The notes under the pieces: generated by a model | What the model was told of the DNA's origin: nothing | Seen by the model: the letters and a program-made list of their open reading frames with translations, nothing else | Database searches by the model: none | Program-made: the position numbers and the translations under genes | In this document: piece after piece, positions 58,573-64,000 of the stretch | How the letters are laid out: each line of letters begins with the position of its first letter | Numbering within the stretch: position 1 is the stretch's first letter | From: Trichomonas vaginalis G3 | Taxonomy: Eukaryota > Parabasalia > Trichomonadida > Trichomonadidae | Assembly (NCBI RefSeq): GCF_026262505.1 | Contig: NC_067206.1 | Span: forward strand, 14,380,205-14,444,204 | Length of the DNA: 64,000 bases | Direction: 5' to 3'

Positions 58573-59375
58573 TTACTTACTAATAAAATTTCTTTATTGT
58601 GACACTTTCTCCAGTTTATAGGACCTCTCTCATATTCTATCTTGTCATATATAAACTCATAGTCATGTATGTCCTCTAACCATCTCATAACGGTTTCCAA
58701 ACCACTTTTATCGGATGTAAAGTAAAAGCATGGATGGTTATGTAAAACGTCTAAAGTTTCTAAAGAGTCTCTCAAAGTCCAGTCTACTTGGTATTGAAAA
58801 TCCCATGTGTTATAGAACGGCGGGTCCACTATAAAGAAAACATTTTCCTTGTCTTTATATTTTTCATACAAATCTGTCCAATGACATCTCACAAACTCTA
58901 TACCCTCAATATATTTTTCTATGTCCTCTTTGAAAACATTTGTATAGTTAAGATATAAAACTTTTGACATAAGTGTTTCAATGTCATGAACTCTTATAGA
59001 ACCACTATATAATAGTCTAGCAGATATACTATTCCAGTCTATATATTCTGCTTTTTTCAAAACCTCTCTCACAATATTTTTCTTATCTAATGGTATACGT
59101 TCCATCTTACCTATAGGTATCTTTTCTTTTAACTCTTTCAATATATTGTTTGTGTCTGGTATATGTTTGAGACGGTCCATATAGTTGTCGAAGTCATTGC
59201 ATATAATCTTTGAGTCTGGGAATATTATATGGCACAAATGGGATATATAGAAACTTCCACCGAACAAATCTACAAATGTTAGACCATTCGGTAGTTTCTT
59301 AAGTTCTCTCAATATAATATCTTTACATCTACTCTTATTTCCAAAGAACGGTAACGGTGGTTTTGTAAAATTCAT
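58542..59375 (-). CDS. D12-class DNA adenine-N6 methyltransferase (Dam-like), 277 aa
   Basis: Transfers a methyl group from S-adenosylmethionine to N6 of adenine in a specific DNA sequence. PLPFFGNKSR at residues 7-16 is motif X, LTFVDLFGGSFYIS (31-44) motif I, and FFIVDPPFYNT (about 190) is the catalytic DPPF motif IV. The order X-I-IV is that of the alpha/Dam class, like T2/T4 phage Dam. Frame complete from ATG at 59375 with a TTTTTATTATTATATATAA upstream context. N6-methyladenine and Maverick-associated methylases are reported in Trichomonas vaginalis, so this gene fits known biology. It is the last gene of Maverick B. Confidence 0.9.
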   Translation of the reverse strand: MNFTKPPLPFFGNKSRCKDIILRELKKLPNGLTFVDLFGGSFYISHLCHIIFPDSKIICNDFDNYMDRLKHIPDTNNILKELKEKIPIGKMERIPLDKKNIVREVLKKAEYIDWNSISARLLYSGSIRVHDIETLMSKVLYLNYTNVFKEDIEKYIEGIEFVRCHWTDLYEKYKDKENVFFIVDPPFYNTWDFQYQVDWTLRDSLETLDVLHNHPCFYFTSDKSGLETVMRWLEDIHDYEFIYDKIEYERGPINWRKCHNKEILLVSKCGLKSDYLF

Positions 59376-59460
59376 TTATATATAATAATAAAAATGTTTT
59401 TACCTGAAAAGTGACAGAAAAGTGACAAAACATTTACGAAGAAATCATGAAAATTCAAGA

Positions 59461-59507
59461 GGGTAGAAAAGAGGTTAGAAAAGAGGTTAGATCTAACCTT
59501 CTACCCT
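59461..59507. repeat. GGTTA-variant intergenic palindrome (Maverick B, copy 3)
   Basis: GGGTAGAAAAGAGGTTAGAA is followed by AAGAGGTTAGATCTAACCTT and CTACCCTAAA. Here the inner arms read GGTTAGATCTAACC, a paired substitution relative to GGTGAGATCTCACC, while the outer arms read GGGTAG/CTACCC. Confidence 0.9.
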
Positions 59508-59591
59508 AAATTATATTTTTGGGTCCTTTACACTCATTACGAAGAAGAAGTCTTGACAAAACATTTACGATGAAATCATGAAAATTCAAGA

Positions 59592-59639
59592 GGGTGAGAA
59601 AACAGGTGAAAAAACGGGTGAGATCTCACCTCTTCACCT
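59592..59639. repeat. GGTGA-family palindrome (Maverick B, copy 4)
   Basis: GGGTGAGAAAACAGGTGAAA is followed by AAACGGGTGAGATCTCACCT and CTTCACCTAAA. It has the standard GGTGA/TCACC form and the same flanks as the copy at 59461, about 130 bp away. Confidence 0.9.
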
Positions 59640-59898
59640 AAACATTATTTTTGGGTCCTTTACACTCATTACGATGAAGTCTTGACAAAACATTTACGTT
59701 CATGTTTGACAAAACATTTACGAAGAAGTCTTGACAAAACATTTACGAAGAAGTCTTGACAAAACATGTACGTTCATGTTTGACAAAACATGAAAACATA
59801 TATAATTTGTGAAAAGTGACACATTATATATAATGTTTTCGACCCAGAAGACTAACAATTTTCCGAATAAAAAACTTCATTTATAATAATCATCTTCA

Positions 59899-59963
59899 GG
59901 GCTAGAAGGCACGAAGTGCCTGGAAGCCCCATTACCTTTTTTTTTTTTTTTTTTTTTTTTTTT
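59899..59963. repeat. GGAAGCCCC unit with hairpin, followed by 27 T
   Basis: GGGCTAGAAGGCACGAAGTG, then CCTGGAAGCCCCATTACC; an inner hairpin GGCAC/GTGCC sits inside an outer GGGCT/AGCCC stem. A run of 27 T follows. A second unit at 60520-60553 has the same TGGAAGCCCCA(C)TTACC end but a GGCGC/GCGCC hairpin. Confidence 0.75.
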
Positions 59964-60519
59964 CTATTCATCTATTAGTAAACACTACCGTATATTATTT
60001 TTTAAGCTATCTTATTTTTTGAACTTTTATTCAAATCTTTGGTCGCAAGAAGAATTGCATGATAAATAAAAACATTTAATCAAAGTCAATTTTATTTTTC
60101 ATATTCAAATGGACTGAGTGTTAACATTTAACATTTTTTGCTAATTGTCGTCAAAAATTAGGCGTAAAGCAAAAATTGATATTTCATATGGTTTTATGAT
60201 AGATAAGCATTATATTCCCACTCATTATATTCGTAAATTTTGAGGTTTATCCTTCGCTTTAAGATCATTGAATTTGATTTTTATATAAAATAGTTATATA
60301 TTAGAAAATAATATGAGTTTATGTGATATTATTTTTCAGAAGATTTCATTCTATATGCCTATGAAAAGTACTCTCAAAACTAACTTTTTCCTAATTATAA
60401 TTAAATCTAGAATATTGTATTATGCTTAGTATTATTTCATTTTTCTCATTCAATTTAGAATTTACAAATGTCAAAAAATTGAGAGCTGTCACTTTTGATG
60501 AATTTCTGTTTATTACACT

Positions 60520-60553
60520 AGAGGGCGCAACGCGCCTGGAAGCCCCACTTACC
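60520..60553. repeat. Second GGAAGCCCC unit
   Basis: AGAGGGCGCAACGCGCCTGG followed by AAGCCCCACTTACC. Compared with 59899 the hairpin arms have changed together (GGCAC/GTGCC to GGCGC/GCGCC), keeping pairing. Confidence 0.7.
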
Positions 60554-60604
60554 TGACCTTACTAGATTCATATTAATAAATACATATACCAAAATTGAGC
60601 CTTT

Positions 60605-61175
60605 TGTAATGCATGAAAATTCGGTTCAATTCATTTTTGTCACTTTACATATCGGATGTATTATCTAAGAATTATATTATAAAATAATAATTTTGTGTTT
60701 TATATGTTTATTTGTATAAATTGATTCAAAAAAAATGGAAAGACAAGAAGTGGATCTGCCAAATGAAAATCAGTTTTTGAACTTTGTATAAGGAATTGTT
60801 GGCTATGATGCACTGATCATGAATCAGTACATCATAGCCAACAATTCCTTCGCAAACAGCGGGAAACTTTGTCTGATTCCACACTAATTTTATTAATTTA
60901 TCTAAACTTTTATCCTCGTCTACAATTTAATCATCAATAATTATCTCTTGTTCTATTTCACTATTATATATATATATATTTATATGATTTGATTTAAAAA
61001 AAATAAATTAATTAATAAATCATTTACTCAAATATATCAAAAGTTTTATTTTTATATATAAAGATAACTGCTTTTAAAAAAATACCCTATATATTTTGCC
61101 ATGTAAACTATTTTTGTCATGTAAACTTGTCACTTTTTGTCAGAAGTGAAGTGAACCGAATTTTCATGCACAACA
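60605..61175. mobile_element. 571-bp non-autonomous transposon with 14-15-bp target duplication
   Basis: AAAATTGAGCCTTTT occurs at 60591-60605 and 61176-61190 on either side. The ends are inverted: TGTAATGCATGAAAATTCGG on the left and TGTTGTGCATGAAAATTCGG on the right strand. The first 169 bp nearly equal 961-1128 (inverted), including a start codon at 60735 and 13 codons of the family's transposase, after which the sequence departs. So it is an internal-deletion derivative of the IS481-like family. A long target duplication agrees with the range known for IS481-type insertion. Confidence 0.88.
60790..60850. repeat. Perfect 21-bp hairpin with inner stem
   Basis: AAGGAATTGTTGGCTATGAT(G) at 60790-60810 pairs exactly with its reverse complement at 60830-60850; ACTGAT and ATCAGT pair inside. 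The arm string GAATTGTTGGCTATGATG also occurs at 1129-1146, immediately outside the end of the related transposon. Confidence 0.92.
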
Positions 61176-61190
61176 AAAATTGAGCCTTTT

Positions 61191-61940
61191 TTATTTCTGA
61201 GAAATTGTTCGTTATTTGACATGACCACGTTCTTACAAAAAATATAAAATTTTCTTTGTTTTCAATTTTTCGACTTAAATAAAGTGTTTCGAGCATTACA
61301 ATATCAGTAGAACTGTTGTTATTATTATAGATTTTATCAATTTACCAGATTTAATGGATTTTTACCTAAATAAGAAATAATAATTTTTCCAATTCATGCA
61401 TTATAATTATTTAAAGCTAATGTCCTACTTTATTAATGATATTCACTGTATATCACCACCAATTCACAAGCACAATACTCAAACATGACTCAATTGTATA
61501 AGCATATTGCACTTCAGATTAAATTCTATTTGAATAATTTCTTTTATATGCTTTGTCATATGCCATTGTGTATATTGTTTGTGTGAATGTAGGATAATTT
61601 CTAATCCAAATTGCAAATTAAAAAAATTTACAATTCTTTTCTGATTTATCATTTTAAATGATGTTAAATAACATTGTTCTCTTTAACAGATTATTGTTTA
61701 ATTATTAAATCATCAAATTATAAACAAGCATGTCATGAAGCTTTTTGTCAGAATGAATTAAATAAAGTGTAATAATCTGTAGGGTGAATGTATAAACATG
61801 CAACAATTGTTTAGGTAAGAAATCAAATTTGATATAATATAATTTCGGGACTCAGTTGGCTAGGCTTGCCCGAAGGGCAAGCCTAGCCAACTTCGGCAAA
61901 ATAAACATTTAATTGTGAGTGATTAATATTATATTTTAAA
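61191..61940. other. Gene-free AT-rich stretch with one perfect hairpin
   Basis: No coding frame is visible. The only structured element is the hairpin at 61854-61892. The right part leads into the end of the MULE at 61941. Confidence 0.6.
61854..61892. repeat. Perfect 18-bp hairpin with GAA loop
   Basis: AGTTGGCTAGGCTTGCCC, GAA, GGGCAAGCCTAGCCAACT. The arms are exact complements and GC-rich in AT-rich surroundings. No T-run follows in the right place to call it a simple terminator. Confidence 0.92.
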
Positions 61941-62139
61941 GAGAGGGGGCACAAACTTGCCCAGTGAGGTGAAGTGAAAAGTGACAAGTTTACATGTCAG
62001 AAATGTAAAGTGTCGGATTTAAAACAAAAAATGGATTAATTTATTATTATATGATAGAGAGATTTGGTAAGTTAATATCAAATTTGTAAGTAAGGGAAAA
62101 AAAAGTAAGAAAGAAAGAAAAAATTTTTAAAAAATAAAA

Positions 62140-62306
62140 AGCCACTCGCTTCGCTCGCGGTTGACAAAAAGAACAAATTCGAAAAATAATTGTATGAAAT
62201 TACGAAACTAAGCCACTCGCTTCGCTCGCGGCTTAAGAAAAGAACAGATTCGAAAAAAGATTGTACAAAACTAATAAACTAAGCCGCGAGCGAAGCGAGC
62301 GGCTTA
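62140..62306. repeat. GC-rich palindromic repeats, three units about 70 bp apart
   Basis: Variants of CTCGCTTCGCTCGCGG occur at 62140-62160, 62209-62236 and, in reverse orientation, 62281-62306, separated by related AAAGAACA(A/G)ATTCGAAAAA spacers. The same core and period appear at 5597-5693 in another MULE. Confidence 0.88.
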
Positions 62307-62417
62307 AGTAAACAACATATTTCGGATTATCGATACTAAAAATTTTTTTATTTTATTACATTTTTTTTGCATTTTTTTAAAGCTTCTTAACTTAAATCAT
62401 GGAATGTCTCAAAGACA

Positions 62418-62591
62418 AAAGTAGCATACAGCATGTAAAGCTAAAGAAAGATAATCATAATTAATACCTTAATTTTTAGTATTACGCATTTTTAGGTGCA
62501 AAATTTAAAAACATTCTAATACAATAGAGCAGTTTCCAAAAGTAGCATACAGCATGTAAAGCTAAAGAAAGATAATCATAATTAATACCTT
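62418..62591. repeat. 52-bp direct repeat, spacing 121 bp
   Basis: AAAGTAGCATACAGCATGTA and the following 32 bp occur at about 62418-62470 and 62539-62591, identical by eye. They lie downstream of the transposase stop inside the MULE. Confidence 0.88.
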
Positions 62592-62760
62592 TAAAGTTTA
62601 AAATCTTGATTTTTTTAAAAATCAAATATTTATAACTTTAATACATACAGCTTAAACCTTATACTTGTTTTCTCTTGTGAGAAAGCAATCTTACAAAGCT
62701 AACAATCCTAAAAAATAAAGAATTAAAATTTAATAATTTAATCTAAAATTAAAATCAAAA

Positions 62761-64000
62761 TTAAATAAAATGAGTTCTTTGTAATAATACTTTCAAGGTC
62801 GGATATATTTTAGTGGGATCTATTGAGTCATCACTAACAGCATTGAGCAATCTATTGAGCATTGAAATACTCTCGATTTTTCTTTGTCTTTTTACATCAA
62901 TTTCTGCGTTAGTTGCTTTTTCCATGATCCTAATAACACGGTCATCTGCTGGATTTTGATCAATTTTGAGTTTGATAACGAAAGATGGTATCACTTTTGT
63001 ATAAATTTCTATAATAACATCATCAATTCTGAGATTTTTTCGATCAGGAAAATAGTCATGTTTGAGTGTTCTAAAATGAGCTTCGGCAATATTGTTAGTT
63101 GCGTCGCCTTCACGCCTGTCACGAGCAATCCATCTTGATATGTTGTAACGCCATTGTCTGTTAAAGTATTGAGATGCTGTTGGATCTGTGTCGAGCAACT
63201 CCAGAACTTGATCATAGGCAGCATTTGCTTCTTCCTCATGTTCTGCATCTAATTTGAAGACTAAATCCTTCATCAAATTATAGAATTGTTCAAATTTTTC
63301 TTGAGAAGAAAACTTATTTGATTTGCGAAGAATTGCACGAAGAACATGTACTCCGCACCAAAGTATTTGAGCTTGTGGAATGCTTTCTTCTATTGCTTGA
63401 GCTATCTGTGGAGCACAGTCCATGCTAATGTATTCTGGCTCAATTGTTACCCATCTGAGATAGGCGCACACGCAAACTTGAATGTTTTGATAAGTGTCTG
63501 GTTGACAAAAGAAATATAAAAAAGGGAAAATGTGAAAATCTTTGATTTTGCCAGTAAATGCATACAATGGAATGTTTGATCGCAACAATTTATAGGTGCT
63601 GTCTATATGAAATGTCTTGATACTATGCGCATAAGCTTTGCCTTCAAAAGGCGCGTAATAGAAACACATATTATTGTCTGAGACTTCAAATGCAATGAGA
63701 TCATCTGGAGATTCTTCTTGTACTGTCTGAACAAAGATTTGCAATGACACAACATCGTCAGGAGAATATCTAGTTTGAAGAGCATGTATTCTCTCTGCAA
63801 ATCGTTTGATTGCACGTGGTTTTTGAGCGTACATCTCTGGAATGGACGGACCTGTAAGAGGAATTTCAAGATCTTTGAATGCATTTAGCTGTGCTATCGC
63901 TCTTTGATTGTCATCTGTTTGGAAGTAATGTTCTAAATATTTGCGATAAAAGACAGACGAATATTGACTTTTGTCATTTGGGGCGGAATGATCATGTTCT
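62761..64000 (-). CDS. MULE transposase, C-terminal 413 codons, continues beyond window
   Basis: The frame is open from the window edge (EHDHSAPNDKSQYSSVFYRK) through to the stop at 62761, so the true start lies outside. The opening HDH is compatible with the end of a FLYWCH-type zinc finger. The catalytic domain shows FHIDSTYKLLRSNIP (first Asp), YISMDCAPQIAQAIEES (second Asp), LWCGVHVLRAILR (Cys/His) and TNNIAEAHFRTLKHDY (Glu). The C-terminus matches the fragment at 8460-8867. All visible residues of the DDE core are intact, so this copy may be functional. An internal ATG at 63834 should not be taken as the start. Confidence 0.9.
   Translation of the reverse strand, partial: EHDHSAPNDKSQYSSVFYRKYLEHYFQTDDNQRAIAQLNAFKDLEIPLTGPSIPEMYAQKPRAIKRFAERIHALQTRYSPDDVVSLQIFVQTVQEESPDDLIAFEVSDNNMCFYYAPFEGKAYAHSIKTFHIDSTYKLLRSNIPLYAFTGKIKDFHIFPFLYFFCQPDTYQNIQVCVCAYLRWVTIEPEYISMDCAPQIAQAIEESIPQAQILWCGVHVLRAILRKSNKFSSQEKFEQFYNLMKDLVFKLDAEHEEEANAAYDQVLELLDTDPTASQYFNRQWRYNISRWIARDRREGDATNNIAEAHFRTLKHDYFPDRKNLRIDDVIIEIYTKVIPSFVIKLKIDQNPADDRVIRIMEKATNAEIDVKRQRKIESISMLNRLLNAVSDDSIDPTKIYPTLKVLLQRTHFI

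Larger units (their letters stand above)
59400..59812. repeat. Maverick B end repeats: GTCTTGACAAAACATTTACG and palindromes
   Basis: The string (GAAGAA)GTCTTGACAAAACATTTACG occurs about six times, with AATCATGAAAATTCAAGAGG twice. An inverted unit lies near 52010-52060. These probably represent subterminal sequence of Maverick B. Confidence 0.8.
44689..59830. mobile_element. Maverick/Polinton element B, broken
   Basis: A second fossil Maverick, distinct from A because it has its own ATPase, integrase, fibre and KilA-N genes. Parts in order: helicase region (45030-46233), ATPase region (47584-48462), KilA-N gene (49066-49833), structural and fibre genes (53272-58417), integrase (54299-55255), adenine methylase (58542-59375). 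No DNA polymerase is recognisable; it may be lost or hidden left of 44.7 kb. The left half has many breaks (well over a dozen), the right half few, so the right half looks young. Exact ends are not resolved. Confidence 0.82.
59813..60604. other. Intergenic region past Maverick B
   Basis: No gene is seen. It holds two related GC-rich units (59899-59936 and 60520-60553), a 27-T run, and the left target duplication (60591-60604/5) of the element at 60605. Confidence 0.6.
61941..64000 (-). mobile_element. MULE transposon, left end present, right part beyond the window
   Basis: The end GAGAGGGGGCACAAACTTGC then CCAGTG matches the ends of the small MULE derivative at 8246-9079 (GAGTGGGGGACAAACTCGCC). 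Inside are GC-rich palindromes (62140-62306), a 52-bp direct repeat (62418 and 62539) and the transposase that continues past 64000. Confidence 0.8.

Overview
The window is AT-rich nuclear DNA from a microbial eukaryote, most likely a trichomonad parabasalid (Trichomonas vaginalis or a relative such as Tritrichomonas). No rRNA or species marker is present, so the assignment rests on content: two side-by-side Maverick/Polinton-type elements with KilA-N, phage-like tail-fibre and Dam-type methylase genes, several Mutator-like (MULE) transposons, a eukaryotic IS481/IS3-like DDE transposon, intron-poor host genes, and a signal-anchored beta-helix surface protein like the trichomonad Pmp-like family.

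Layout. Positions 1-9316 are a nest of plain DNA transposons. A non-autonomous element with ends at 2484 and 9301, flanked by a degenerate 15-bp target duplication, holds a MULE (2799-5854, perfect 10-bp target duplication), an IS481-like transposon with an open transposase (5865-8074) and a short MULE derivative (8246-9079). Positions 9763-16627 hold the three host-like genes: a long coiled-coil protein, a membrane-anchored beta-helix protein and a helical protein. Positions 17129-18873 are a broken MULE transposase that abuts the first Maverick.

Maverick A (about 18.9 to 37.5 kb) carries small structural-protein candidates, a packaging ATPase, fibre genes ending in a phage tail-collar-like domain, an integrase, two KilA-N genes and a protein-primed family-B DNA polymerase. 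It ends at a 25-N assembly gap (37528-37552). From 37553 to about 44.7 kb the sequence is unlike the rest: no open frame longer than about 135 codons and little homopolymer tract. Maverick B (about 44.7 to 59.8 kb) carries helicase and ATPase remnants, a KilA-N gene, integrase, fibre, capsid-associated candidates and an adenine-N6 methylase. Both elements are broken; the left half of B is much more decayed or more poorly sequenced than its right half. Positions 59.8-64.0 kb return to transposon-rich DNA: a 571-bp non-autonomous element with a 14-15-bp target duplication, long hairpins, and a MULE whose transposase runs off the window end.

The clearest unexplained structures are: (1) a family of intergenic palindromes built from GGTGA units in both Mavericks, some with paired changes that keep the palindrome; (2) head-to-head Maverick genes sharing only 16-25 bp between start codons; (3) a reusable promoter-like cassette before several Maverick genes that also corrects their start sites; (4) clusters of long, near-perfect hairpins in the transposon-rich flanks.
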